From positions 310,001 through 374,000 of the forward strand of contig CAWEBE010000003.1 of NCBI GenBank assembly GCA_963806735.1: a DNA stretch of 64,000 bases. Reading direction: 5' to 3'. The first letter of the stretch is position 1. Every line of letters begins with the position of its first letter. Shown here piece after piece: positions 7,708 to 17,044 of this stretch. The notes below the pieces were generated by a model that was not told where the DNA came from, made no database searches, and saw nothing but the letters and a program-made list of their open reading frames with translations. Source of the stretch: CADEFX01 sp963806735 (GTDB lineage: Bacteria; Pseudomonadota; Alphaproteobacteria; Rhizobiales; Hyphomicrobiaceae). Both the position numbers and the translations under genes were made by a program.

Positions 7708-8535
7708 CTACACTGTACTCGGCAGCGCGTCGCGGATCAGGCGGCCGAACACCACCATCTCGGGGCTCGTGCGGCGATAGGTGGCGAGCGCATCCAGCAC
7801 GCGCGCATGATCGAGGCCGGTTGGCATCGTCCGTGCTTTCGAGCTCGCCGGCAGGCGCGCAAAGATGTTCGGCACTGCCGCGTCGATGCGTGAGCGCAGC
7901 AGGTCGTAGGCGGCATGTGTCTCAGCCGCTGCATTGCGTGGCGCCAGCACCACCGACAGATGCGCCATAAGGCCCGGCCAATGTCCCAGCATCCGGTAGA
8001 GGCCCGGCACGAAAGGTCCGTCCGCCGTCGTCGCAGCAAAGCGCATCAGAACGGCGCGCTGCGCCTCATCGAGCGCGGCCATGTCCACCAGCTTCGGCGG
8101 CGCAGGCAGCGCCTGGGGCGGTGACCAGGCACTCGCCTTGGTGCCGTCGGCCTTCGGCTTGTCGCCTGCGAGCAGCATCTTCAAGAGTGCCGCAAACATC
8201 ATGTTGGCCGGTGCCACGCGCACGAACCCCTCACAGGTCGCACGCGCCGCGGCTTCTGCGCTCGCATCGACACCCAATACACGCAGCGCCTCGCGCGAGA
8301 TTGGCGCCATGGGCGCGACGGGCAGGTCTGCTGCCAGCTGCCAGCTCGTCTCCTGGGCACTGCCATCGCGAAACGCCGGCGCCACCGTGCCCCACGCCCA
8401 TTCCAGCAATCCAGGCGTCGTCGCCAGATGCCGGTAAATGGCGGAGACGTACGGCACCGCGAACAGCCGCCGCACCTCCGCGAAAATATCCGCGATCTCG
8501 CCGGTCGCTTTCGCCTCGCTCAACTCCGCCAGCAT
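7708..8535 (-). CDS. DehI-fold (halocarboxylic acid dehalogenase family) protein
   Basis: A 275-residue protein resembling the DehI family by two similar halves, each with a motif near its start. The first half has EIADIFAEVRRLFAVPYVS and LATTPGLLEWAW; the second has RFAATTADGPFVPGLYRMLGHWPGLM. By eye, the position matching the catalytic Asp of 2-haloacid dehalogenase DehI is not acidic here, so dehalogenation is doubtful; the alignment is uncertain. The ATG at 8535 is preferred over the ATG at 8589 because GGGAGG lies just ahead of it and the longer reading would begin inside a palindromic repeat. It is upstream of the CoA-transferase gene in one likely operon. Confidence 0.6.
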   Translation of the reverse strand: MLAELSEAKATGEIADIFAEVRRLFAVPYVSAIYRHLATTPGLLEWAWGTVAPAFRDGSAQETSWQLAADLPVAPMAPISREALRVLGVDASAEAAARATCEGFVRVAPANMMFAALLKMLLAGDKPKADGTKASAWSPPQALPAPPKLVDMAALDEAQRAVLMRFAATTADGPFVPGLYRMLGHWPGLMAHLSVVLAPRNAAAETHAAYDLLRSRIDAAVPNIFARLPASSKARTMPTGLDHARVLDALATYRRTSPEMVVFGRLIRDALPSTV

Positions 8536-8548
8536 GCCCAGATCCTCC

Positions 8549-8713
8549 CTAGTGTGATGATCGAGAAAATTCGCCTGTACTCGCGGCATGTTTCCTGAGC
8601 GATTTCTCGATCTGAATCACACTAGCATCCTAAGCTTTCTGGTGTCCTTTCGATCGCGAAGGTCGCTGAGTGCTTGCGGCAAATGCCGACGAACTTCGCG
8701 ATCGGGACACCAG
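8549..8713 (-). repeat. Composite palindromic repeat A-spacer-B (reverse orientation)
   Basis: Family A at 8549-8625 (CTAGTGTGATGATCGAGAA ... GATCTGAATCACACTAG) and family B at 8639-8713 (CTGGTGTCCTTTCGATCGCG ... CGCGATCGGGACACCAG), separated by 13 bases. The TCA insertion is in the right arm of A and the TTT insertion in the left arm of B. Both are therefore reversed relative to the copies at 1511-1670 and 27990-28154, as expected if B-spacer-A moves as one unit. It fills the gap between the MFS stop (8716) and the ribosome-binding site of the DehI-like gene. Confidence 0.88.
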
Positions 8714-8715
8714 TC

Positions 8716-10239
8716 TCATCCACTGCTGCGCGGCACGCTACGCATGAGCCACGCCAACGGCACTGCGAGGGCTGCAGTGAAAGAAAACAAATAGAACGCG
8801 TTGATGTAGCCAATCATCGCCGCCTGCCGCTGCACCTCGCCCGACAGCACCATGAGACCACTGGGCGTGGCCATGGTCCACAGTCCCATGACCTCCGGAT
8901 AGGCCAGCGTCTTGTTGAAGGGTGTCAGGAACTCGGTCATGGTCGCGTAGTTGCCGGCGGACGAGCGCAGCATCAGCACCACGCTGGCGGAGATGAACAG
9001 GCTCGAGCCGAAGCTGCGCACGAGGTGAAACACACCGGTTGCCTCGGTGATGCGCGGCTGCGGCAGCGTGGCGAAGGCCAGCACCATCATGGGCGTGAAA
9101 GCCAGCCCGAAGCCGAAACCCTGCAGCACGTTGGTCCAGAACACGTCGAAGTTCGTCATGTTGATGTCGAGCTGTGCCATCGCCCAGCCCGAGATCGCCT
9201 GTGTTGCCAGTCCGCACGACACCGCCAAGCGCGGATTCCATCGCGTGAACGGCACCACGATCAGGAACGACAGCCAGTTGCCGATGCCGCGCGCCGCCAG
9301 CAGCATGCCGACCATGCTGTCGGGATAGCCGCGCAGGTCGTGCAGCAGAATGGGGAACAGCACCATGGGCGTGAAGCTCAGCGCGCCCATGACGAAGGAC
9401 AGCATGAGGCCAATGGAGAAATTGCGATCGAGCAGCAGGCGCGGGTCCAGGAACGGGCGCTTGGCCGTCAGGCTGTGCACCACGAATATCCACAGGCACA
9501 GCACCACGATGCCGGCCTCGATCCAAATCTCCGTCGACTCGAACCAGTCCAGCCGCTGACCCCGGTCGATGATGAGCTGCGCCGCCGCAATCGCCAGCGA
9601 GAGCGCGATGAAGCCGGTCCAGTCGAACTCGGCCTGTTTGCGCTCCGTGTGCTCGGAGAGCGCGAACCACACGGCCGTCATGGCCGCAATGCCCGGCGGC
9701 ACGATCATGAAGAACGCGCCGCGCCAGCTGTATTCCTCGGCAATCATGCTGCCCACGACCGGTCCCATTACCGGGCCCGCCACGCTGCCCACGCCCCACA
9801 GCATCATGACCAGCGCGTGCATGTGGCGCGGGAACGTCGCCAGCAGAACGGCCTGGCCCATCGGCATGATCGGCGCGCCGAACACGCCCTGGCCGACGCG
9901 ATAGAGCACCAGCGTCTCCAGGCTCGTGGCCAGCCCGCACAAGAGCGAGCACACCGTGAAGCCGGTCACGGAAAAGAACAGCAGGTTGCGCCAGCCGAGC
10001 CGGTTGGCGAGCCAGCCGGTCATGGGTGTGGCGACCGCGGTCGCCACCAGGTTCGAGGTCACCACCCAGGCGATCTGGTCGGGCGTCGCCGAGAACGTAC
10101 CCCGCATCTGCGGCAGCACCACGTTGACCAGCGTGATGGTCATGCCGAACAGCAGCGTGGTGAGCGGCACCATCGCCATAATGAGCCATTGCCGGCCGCC
10201 GATGCTGGATAGGCCGGCCTCACCCGCGGTGGCGGTCAT
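8716..10239 (-). CDS. DHA2-family (EmrB/QacA-type) MFS drug efflux transporter
   Basis: A 507-residue inner-membrane proton antiporter of the 14-helix DHA2 family. It has the early motif TITLVNVVLPQM, motif A-like TGWLANRLGWRNLLFF, the antiporter motif C region (GVGSVAGPVMGPVVG), and EEYSWRGAFFMIVPPG. Length and the extra central helices (around FIALSLAIAAAQLII and IEAGIVVLCLWIFVV) fit the family. It starts 22 bases after the LLM gene's stop on the same strand, so the two are probably one transcript. No HlyD-type partner is next to it. Confidence 0.9.
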   Translation of the reverse strand: MTATAGEAGLSSIGGRQWLIMAMVPLTTLLFGMTITLVNVVLPQMRGTFSATPDQIAWVVTSNLVATAVATPMTGWLANRLGWRNLLFFSVTGFTVCSLLCGLATSLETLVLYRVGQGVFGAPIMPMGQAVLLATFPRHMHALVMMLWGVGSVAGPVMGPVVGSMIAEEYSWRGAFFMIVPPGIAAMTAVWFALSEHTERKQAEFDWTGFIALSLAIAAAQLIIDRGQRLDWFESTEIWIEAGIVVLCLWIFVVHSLTAKRPFLDPRLLLDRNFSIGLMLSFVMGALSFTPMVLFPILLHDLRGYPDSMVGMLLAARGIGNWLSFLIVVPFTRWNPRLAVSCGLATQAISGWAMAQLDINMTNFDVFWTNVLQGFGFGLAFTPMMVLAFATLPQPRITEATGVFHLVRSFGSSLFISASVVLMLRSSAGNYATMTEFLTPFNKTLAYPEVMGLWTMATPSGLMVLSGEVQRQAAMIGYINAFYLFSFTAALAVPLAWLMRSVPRSSG

Positions 10240-10261
10240 CGCCTGGGATGCGCTCCTGCCC

Positions 10262-11116
10262 TCAGGCGTTGACCTGCCGGATCACGCCGGCGCATTTGTC
10301 GAGAAGCGGCAGGACCTCGTCCGCCTTGGCCGCCGGTAGCTGGAAGATGATGCGGGAGACGCCGGCATCCCCATATTTTTTGATGAGGTCGGCGTCCTGC
10401 GCCACGCCCCAGACCGAGATCGGAATGCTGGCGGGGTCGCGCCCGGCGTCGGTCACCATCTTGCGGAATTCCGGCAGCAGCGGCAGCAGCTCGGGATAGG
10501 CGGGCCGGCGCGCGTGCGGCAGCCAGCCGTCGCCGTAGGCGATGGCGCGGCGCACCGAATAGGGGAAGGCGCCGCCGACGATGATCGGCGGATGCGGCTT
10601 CTGCACCGGCTTCGGCCACATCATCATGGGCGGAAAGTTGACGAACCGGCCGCTGAACTCTGGCTTGGACTTGGTCCAGATCACCTTCATGGCCTCGATG
10701 CGCTCCTGCATCAGCGAGAAGCGCGTCTTGAACTCGGTGCCGTGATCGGCCATCTCCTCCGCGTTCCAGCCGCCGCCGACGCCGAACAGGAAACGCCCAT
10801 CCGAGATCTGGTCCAGGCTTGCCACCTCCTTGGCCGTATGAATCGGGTCGCGCTGGATGACGAGGCAGATGCCGGTGCCGAGCTTCAGTTTCTTTGTGGC
10901 AACTGCTGCCGCTGTAAGCGTCACGAACGGGTCCATGACGTCGTAGTACATCTTCGGCACCTCGCCGCCCGAGGGGAACGGCGACTTGCGCGAGAGGGGA
11001 ATGTGCGAGTGCTCCGGCGCCCACAGCGATTCGAACCCGCGCTCCTCCAGCGCGCGCCCGAGGTCGACAGGTCCGATGGAATAGTCCGTGAAAAAGATCG
11101 CTGCCCCGAAGTCCAT
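10262..11116 (-). CDS. LLM class F420-dependent oxidoreductase
   Basis: A 284-residue LLM oxidoreductase, paralogue of the product at 4487-5323. It shares LGRALEERGFESLWAPEH, SRKSPFPSGGEVP, KKLKLGTGICLV-QRDPIH, ASLDQISDGRFLFGVGGGWN and PVQKPHPPIIVGG. The ATG at 11116 is supported by GGAGGA directly upstream and by the paralogue's start; the open frame runs on to 11371 without family sequence. It is the first gene of a minus-strand group followed by the DHA2 pump. It probably uses F420 or FMN; the substrate is unknown. Confidence 0.87.
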   Translation of the reverse strand: MDFGAAIFFTDYSIGPVDLGRALEERGFESLWAPEHSHIPLSRKSPFPSGGEVPKMYYDVMDPFVTLTAAAVATKKLKLGTGICLVIQRDPIHTAKEVASLDQISDGRFLFGVGGGWNAEEMADHGTEFKTRFSLMQERIEAMKVIWTKSKPEFSGRFVNFPPMMMWPKPVQKPHPPIIVGGAFPYSVRRAIAYGDGWLPHARRPAYPELLPLLPEFRKMVTDAGRDPASIPISVWGVAQDADLIKKYGDAGVSRIIFQLPAAKADEVLPLLDKCAGVIRQVNA

Positions 11117-11431
11117 GTTTCCTCCGTCTGATGCAGGTTTGTTGAGGCTCAGCCTAGCCCAACTGCCGCCCTGTCGCGACCGGCAGTTATGGGCCCCGGC
11201 CGTGCGCTGAGGTAGGGCCTGTCGTGCCGCGCGCGCATGCGGTCTGGTCATGCAGGCGTCGCCGCGGTGTGGCAGTATATTGATGCGGAACAAGAAGGGG
11301 AAATTGCATAGCGCTCGAGCTGACGCCGTTTGTGTCTCACGATCGTAGCTTCGGACCTGGAACAGATGCATCGTCCTGCGTAATACTTAGCGGCATGAAC
11401 GGTGCTTGATTGTGTTGTTGGGGGCTGTGTG
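11117..11431. other. Divergent intergenic region, no gene seen
   Basis: 315 bases between the LLM gene (minus) and the Sel1 gene (plus). No convincing coding sequence, hairpin terminator or repeat family was recognised. It must hold the two divergent promoters, but no clear -35/-10 pair could be assigned. Confidence 0.4.
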
Positions 11432-13894
11432 ATGGCGGACAGGGGGATGATCGCCGCGCTTTTAGTCGTACTGGCGGCATTTGGCATTTCTTGTGGGACC
11501 GCTGGTGCTCAGGAAGACACTGATGCGATCACTTCAAATGTCCCATCTGAGGGCAGGTCGACACCGCAGAGAGCCGCACAGGACGAATGTGATCGGTTGG
11601 CTGCTCACCCGACTGATCCCCGCGCCCATGCGCGAGGGGTAGAGCTTGCGAAAATCGAGGTTGAGGCTGCGATAGTGGCGTGCACGGCAGCCCTTCACGA
11701 CAATCCCGACGGGATACGCTTCATCTACCAGCTTGGACGCGCGAATGATGCCGGGCGACGCTACGAGCGAGCACGTGAGCTTTACACCACAGCGGGTGAA
11801 CTCGGTTACCCGATGGCAATGATAGGGCTCAGTTTGCTGGTCGAGCGTGGCCAAGGCGGGCCGCATGATCTTGCAGCCGCCAGCGCATGGGCAGAGCGAG
11901 CGACTACGACTGGTTTGCCGCTGGCCTTTTCACGTTTGAGCTTCTTCTACCGTTATGGGCTCGGCGTTCCTTACGATCCGGTTCGTGCCTTCGAGCTGGC
12001 AACACGTGCGGCCGAGTTGGATTGGCCTGCGGGTATGCGCCAGATGGCTGAGGCCCTTAAGGACGGCGCCGGCGTGGCGAAGGATGAAGTGGTCGCGCAG
12101 GGATGGTATCGGGCTGCTCTCGAAATCGAACGCGGTCGCGCTGAGCAAGGGCTCGCCAACGCAATGTTGGCAATCGGCTGGGCCTACGAGCAGGGCGCAG
12201 GCGTGGAGCGCGACGACGCTGCGGCAATGACTTGGTACACGAAGGCTGCCAACGCCGGAAATGAAAGTGCCCTCCAGAATATCGGGTGGCTGTATGAGAG
12301 CGGTCGCGGGGTCGAAAAGGACCTGGTCGCTGCTTGCGACTGGTACGAGAGGGCGGCTGCGGGTGGTTCGCCCGGGGCGATCAGAGCTCTCGGGTGGTGC
12401 TATGAAACGGGCAATGGCCGAACCCAAGACCACGCGCGAGCCCGTGAACTCTACGAACGCGCAACGGAGGGAGGCGATCGGTTCGCGCCGCGAAACCTCG
12501 GCTGGATGTACAATGAGGGCCGCGGTGTCGAGCGCGACCAAAGCAAGGCTGCCGCTCTGTTCCGCCTCTCGGCGACGAGAGGCCACGCGGATGGGATGGT
12601 CAGGTACGGCTACGCGCTCGATCACGGGCAAGGGGTGAGCGCCAACGCGCAAGAGGCGTGCGACTGGTACGAGAAAGCTGCGGGCCTCGGCGACGCTATG
12701 GGCATGAACAACCTGGGGGCATGCTTCGCCAACGGTACCGGACGGCCCACCAATCTTCAGATGGCCGTTGAGTGGTATGAGCGTGCGGCCGCATTGCGAA
12801 ATGGACTGGCGCTGAAAAACCTCGGCGATCTTTATGCAGTCGGCAAAGGCATTCCGCGCGATGAGGCGAAGGCGACCGACTACTACCGGCGCTCAGCCGA
12901 AGCTGGAACGCCGAGCGGAATGATCAGATATGGATTCATGCTCGATCACGGTTCCGGCGTTGCGACGAACCACGCGTTGGCATGTGAGTGGTACGAAAAG
13001 GCAGCAAATCTCAAGAACGCCCGTGGAATGAACAATCTGGGAGCGTGCTTAGCATACGGTGAGGGCCGTCCCATCGACCTCGAGAAAGGTCGAAGCTGGT
13101 ACGAGCGGTCGACCGAACTCGGCGACGGCCTCGCGATGAAGAACCTGGGCGATCTTTATGCAGCTGGCAGCGGCGTTGCGCGCGATCTGGCGAAGGCGGC
13201 GAAGTATTATCAGCAATCGGCTGAGGCCGATGAGCCCACCGGTATGGTCGAGTATGGATTCGTACTCTACGGCGGCGTGAGTGTTACCAAGAACCAGGAA
13301 CTGGCATGCGACTGGTTTGAGAAGGCAGCAAATCTCAAGAACGCCCACGGAATGAACAACATCGGGTCATGTTTTGCCGACGGCGACGGTCGCCCTCGAT
13401 AAAGCGCGCAGCTGGTACGAGCAATCGGCTGCGCTCGGTGACGGCCTCGCGATGAAGAACCTCGGTGATTTCATGCGGCCGGCAGAGGCGTAGTGCGCGA
13501 TCTGGCGAAGGCGGCGAAGTACTACCAGCAATCGGCTGAGGCCGGTGAACCGAAGGGAATGGTCGGCTATGCCCAAACGCTCCTGTTAGGCCTCGCTGGC
13601 GCAAAGAACGAAAAAGACGCCTGCCAGTGGTATGAGAAGGCTGCCAAGTCTGGCGAGGCCAACGCGGTCAATGCGGTTGGCGCCTGTCATGAGAACGGCT
13701 TTGGGCGCAAGCGTGATCTCAAAGGCGCCATGCAGTGGTACCAGCGGTCGGCTGAGCTTGGAAACAGCACAGCGATGCGAAACCTGGCGCGTCTCAACGA
13801 TGCCGGCATCGGGACACCGCGTGATGCGCGAGCGGCAGCGGCATGGCTGCGCAAAGCCTTGCGTCTGGTGCGCAGGCCATTCTCAACGATTTGA
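11432..13894 (+). pseudogene. Secreted Sel1-repeat protein, broken by frameshifts
   Basis: An N-terminal signal peptide (MIAALLVVLAAFGISCGTAGAQ) is followed by at least fifteen Sel1 repeats of about 36 residues, pattern AxxxYxxAAxxGxxxAxxNLGxLYxxGxGVxxD. The first open piece stops at 13402. From about 13395 to 13467 the repeat goes on in another frame (LDKARSWYEQSAALGDGLAM). It then returns to the first frame and runs open from 13493 to 13894. The two shifts cancel: roughly 8 bases are missing, then one more. A third shift near 13862 leads into the frame of the next gene. The ATG at 11432 has a GGGGG run ahead of it. Sel1 proteins act as scaffolds in periplasmic or envelope complexes; no partner is known here. 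This may be real decay or sequence error. Confidence 0.8.
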
Positions 13895-14835
13895 TCTCGA
13901 CTCCTGGCATCTGGAATAAGGCTACCTACCAAGAGCTGCAGAGGCTCTTGAAAGACGAGGGCCTTTATAGCGGGCAAGTTGACGGCATTCCCAACGCAGA
14001 GTTCGATGACGTTCTTTGGACACGAGCAGCAGCATCAGCCGACGATGGCGAGACCAGGCTCAAGCAGGAATTTGTTCGCGTGCCCCTCTCGGGCGCCCCC
14101 CGCGGTCTTCTCGTCCGCGTGTGTCGTAGTGCGCCAGTGAAGCCGCAGCCGTTGATCGTGATCAATCACGGCTTGACTACCGTCACCTCGGAGCGCCGTC
14201 GCATGCGCCCCGAAGCCTGCGGACCCGTGGCTGAGTTCTTCGCTTCGCTCGGCTACGTTGTGGCCTATCCATTGCGCCGCGGCTATGGCGAGACAGGCGG
14301 CACTTTTGCGGAGGGTGGATCCGGGTTCTGCTCGACGAACACCGAATTTGCTTCTGCCGGGTATGCCACCGCAGACGACATCGAGGCTGTGGTTAAGTCT
14401 ATGACCGCGCGGGAAGACGTTGTTCGTGACCAGACCGTCGTCCTCGGCCACTCAGGCGGCGGGTGGGGAAGTATCGCTCTCGCAAGCCGGAGTCCGAAAG
14501 GCATTGCCTCTTACATCAATTTCTCTGGCGGGCATGGCACCAGAAAAGGAAAGCCCAACGGCAATTGCGGGCATGGGCCGCTGACGGCGGCTGTAACCAA
14601 ATTCGGCAAAAGCGCCCGCCAGCCTATGCTGTGGCTCTATGTAGAGAACGACACGTTCATCGGGCCTTCTCTCGCTAGGCGCATGCACGAGGCGTTTACT
14701 CGTGCTGGAGGCAAAGCGCGTCTCGAGCTGATGCTGCCATATGAGAACGAGGGACACTATCTCTTCTCGGATGACGGCATCAGCGTTTGGGGTCCGGTTA
14801 TCGAGAAATGGCTGACACGCACTTCACCCTCGTGA
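13843..14835 (+). CDS. Alpha/beta hydrolase with Sel1/peptidoglycan-binding-like N-terminus
   Basis: Residues 1-50 (SGAQAILNDLISTPGIW, TYQELQRLLKDEGLYSG, VDGIP) are the tail usually found at the C-terminus of rhizobial Sel1 proteins, ending in a short peptidoglycan-binding-like helix. From about residue 78 a dienelactone-hydrolase-type alpha/beta hydrolase follows: PLIVINHGLTT, YVVAYPLRRGYGETGG, nucleophile motif VLGHSGGGWGS, acid region ENDTFIGPSLA, and His in NEGHYLFSDD. The frame overlaps the end of the Sel1 gene, and joining them needs one shift near 13862. It therefore looks like a Sel1-hydrolase fusion split by an indel. Alone it lacks a signal peptide. The substrate is unknown. Confidence 0.75.
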   Translation: MAAQSLASGAQAILNDLISTPGIWNKATYQELQRLLKDEGLYSGQVDGIPNAEFDDVLWTRAAASADDGETRLKQEFVRVPLSGAPRGLLVRVCRSAPVKPQPLIVINHGLTTVTSERRRMRPEACGPVAEFFASLGYVVAYPLRRGYGETGGTFAEGGSGFCSTNTEFASAGYATADDIEAVVKSMTAREDVVRDQTVVLGHSGGGWGSIALASRSPKGIASYINFSGGHGTRKGKPNGNCGHGPLTAAVTKFGKSARQPMLWLYVENDTFIGPSLARRMHEAFTRAGGKARLELMLPYENEGHYLFSDDGISVWGPVIEKWLTRTSPS

Positions 14836-14873
14836 GGGGGGCATGGCAACGAGTTGTAATCGGGGAGGAATGA

Positions 14874-15439
14874 GTGCGTCGATTGCTCGAGGCCGTTGGT
14901 TGGCCACTCAAGTCGTTGAAGCTCGCAGCCTGCTACGCGATTCTGGAGCGCTTGTTGTCGGCTTCGGTGCGCCTGCGGACGCACAGGCGCAATCGGTTCG
15001 CATCGTCGCGCTTGGGGCCAGCAACACGAACGGCAAGGGAGTCTCGCGCTCGCAGGCATATCCTGCCCATCTGCAGGCTTTGTTGAAGCAGAAGGGTGTT
15101 GATGCGGTCGTAACCAATGCCGGCATCGACGGTGACACGACGGGCGGCATGCTGGCGCGCTTGGGCAGTGCGGTGCCGGCAGGAACCCAGGTCGTGATCC
15201 TTCAGCCCGGAGGCAATGATAAGCGCCGCGGCCAGGAAGGGCAGCGGGCTGGCAACATCGCCAAGATACGCGGTCAGCTCGTGGCGCGCGGTGTGAAAGT
15301 AATCGTGATGGAAAACGACGCGTTCCGGGCGGTGCCCCAGAGCGAGCGTGCCGCCGACGGAGTGCACTTCACGCCGCGTGGCTACGCCATTCTCGCGCAG
15401 AATATCCTGCCGCAGGTTCTGGCAGCGGTCGGCAAGTGA
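14874..15439 (+). pseudogene. SGNH/GDSL hydrolase, frameshift inside the signal peptide
   Basis: The body is an SGNH hydrolase (arylesterase/lysophospholipase L1 type): block I IVALGASNTNGKG with the nucleophilic Ser, block III-like QPGGNDKRRG, and block V DGVHFTPRGY with Asp and His. The in-frame N-terminus (ATG 14870) is not a signal peptide and leaves no room after GGGGAGGA at 14862-14869. The GTG at 14874 has proper spacing and reads MRRLLEAVGWPLKSLKLAAC YAILERLL, a good signal peptide. It must shift frame near 14955 to reach FGAPADAQAQ. A one-base-type indel is therefore likely. Alternatively the gene starts at 14843 or 14870 and makes a cytoplasmic protein. Confidence 0.65.
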
Positions 15440-15707
15440 GGGTGGAACTCGTCAAACCACCTGACCACACGGCAAGTTGAAAAGCGGCGGGTCGCGACAA
15501 TTCGGCGCGCATCATCCGCCCTGCTGCGCCAAGATGCCTGCCAACCCGCGCCTGAGCTGGGGCAGCTCTCTTCCCGCCATGGCCATTGTTTCTGGTGGAA
15601 CAGCGGCAACCCCGCAACCGGCTAACGTGCGAACCGGTTTTGGTTGTTTCACAGGCCAAGCGCCGCAGCTTCAAAGCAGCGACTTGGCCCAGAACGGGAA
15701 ACTCGTC

Positions 15708-16568
15708 ATGCAGAAGATCGCCGTTATCGGGGCGACGGGAATGCTCGGCCTGCCGGTCGTCGAGGAGCTGGTGAATGCGGGTTTCCAGGTGACCGCCTTG
15801 GTCCGCGACCCTCAGAGCGCGATGCAGCGTCTGCCGGCGGATGTGAGGATCGTGCAAGCAGATGTGCGCGACATCGAGAGCCTGGAGGCCGGGCTGAGCG
15901 GTCAGGACGCGGTTTATCTGAACCTGTCCATCGCGCCATCCGCCAGGGAGGGTGACTTCCACACCGAGAAGGAAGGTCTCGACAACATCATCGCCGCCTC
16001 GCGTGGCGCAGGGATCAAGCGGATCGCATATCTCTCGGCGATGATCGAGCAGCTCAACCCGGACCGGTGGTGGGGCATCGACATCTGGAGAAAGGCCATC
16101 GCCCGCATCAAGGCCTCCGGCATCTCCTACACCATCTTCTACGCCACGAACTTCATGGAGACGTTGCCGCAAAAGCACATGTGCGGGCACACGCTTTCGC
16201 TGGTGGGAACGGCGCAATATCCCAACTACTGGATTGCGGCGCGCGACTATGCGCTGCAGGTCGCCAGATCGTTCCGGATGGCCAGGGCCACGAACCGCGA
16301 ATACTTCGTGCAAGGTCCCGTGCCGCTCACCTATGACGAGGCTACCATCAGGTTTGCGAGAAGCTTCGGGCGGCGACTGTTCGTCTTCAGAATTCCGCTT
16401 TCCGTTCTCAAGTGGCTCGGCACGTTCTCACGGCAGGCCAACTTCAGCGCCAACATCCTCGAAGCCGTCCTGGCATATCCCGAGAAGTTCAAAGCCCACA
16501 GGACGTGGAAGGAGCTCGGCAGACCCGCCACGACGGTGGAGGCATTCGCGAGAGGGCTCAGGGTTTGA
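15708..16568 (+). CDS. NmrA/SDR-family NAD(P)-binding protein
   Basis: A 286-residue atypical short-chain dehydrogenase of the NmrA/NAD(P)H-binding type. The Rossmann motif IAVIGATGMLGLPVVEEL is at residues 3-20, followed by VTALVRDP (adenine-ribose side), VQADVRD, GIKRIAYLSAM and YATNFMETLP. The catalytic YxxxK is not evident, as is common in this group, which includes redox sensors and reductases. The ATG at 15708 is chosen because the Rossmann strand begins there, although the frame is open 77 codons further. It ends 4 bases from the convergent LapA-like gene. The substrate is unknown. Confidence 0.8.
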   Translation: MQKIAVIGATGMLGLPVVEELVNAGFQVTALVRDPQSAMQRLPADVRIVQADVRDIESLEAGLSGQDAVYLNLSIAPSAREGDFHTEKEGLDNIIAASRGAGIKRIAYLSAMIEQLNPDRWWGIDIWRKAIARIKASGISYTIFYATNFMETLPQKHMCGHTLSLVGTAQYPNYWIAARDYALQVARSFRMARATNREYFVQGPVPLTYDEATIRFARSFGRRLFVFRIPLSVLKWLGTFSRQANFSANILEAVLAYPEKFKAHRTWKELGRPATTVEAFARGLRV

Positions 16569-16571
16569 GTT

Positions 16572-16799
16572 TCACGCTTCTCTGTGTTGCTTCGATCCCT
16601 CGATCGCCCAGCGCATCAGAGCCCATGCGCTGCCACCCGTGGCCATGCCGAGCAGGTAGATCACCGTCATCAGAAACGCCAACGGCGCACTCATCCTGAG
16701 ACCGAGGAACGAGATCGTGACGCTCTGCAGGTTCTGAAGCGCGAAAATCAACATCGCAGCGACGAGAGTTGCAATCAAGGCCATGTGTATCCACCGCAT
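16572..16799 (-). CDS. LapA-like (DUF1049) small membrane protein
   Basis: A 75-residue inner-membrane protein with two predicted helices (MALIATLVAAMLIFALQN and FLMTVIYLLGMATGG). Between them is the DUF1049/LapA_dom signature QNLQSVTISFLGLRMSAPLA. Members include lipopolysaccharide assembly protein A, which helps control LPS level in enterobacteria; the role elsewhere is not clear. GGGAGG stands ahead of the ATG at 16799. It is divergent from the dioxygenase gene at 17045. Confidence 0.75.
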   Translation of the reverse strand: MRWIHMALIATLVAAMLIFALQNLQSVTISFLGLRMSAPLAFLMTVIYLLGMATGGSAWALMRWAIEGSKQHREA

Positions 16800-17044
16800 G
16801 CTCAACCTCCCTGCGGTCCTAGTTGACGCCGGGTCATGTCCTGGCGAGACAACGTCGGGTTCTCCCTCTATCATCTCCGTCTATTGTCAAACTCCCTATC
16901 GGGACAAACCCCGAACTTTGCCAGAGAACACTGGTGGTGTTTGGGTCAAGACCAGCCCCGTTGGCATGCCGCCAGCGTGGCCCTATCATCGCCATGCGTC
17001 GAGGTAAGGGTTCTCCCCGACCCTTGAACCCCGGAGGCTGCACC

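Noticed and set aside
8674..10212. Long plus-strand open frame (over 500 codons) opposite the DHA2 pump
   Set aside because: Composition is His/Arg/Gln-rich with no family motif, and the minus strand encodes a clear 14-helix MFS protein. It is a GC-skew shadow.
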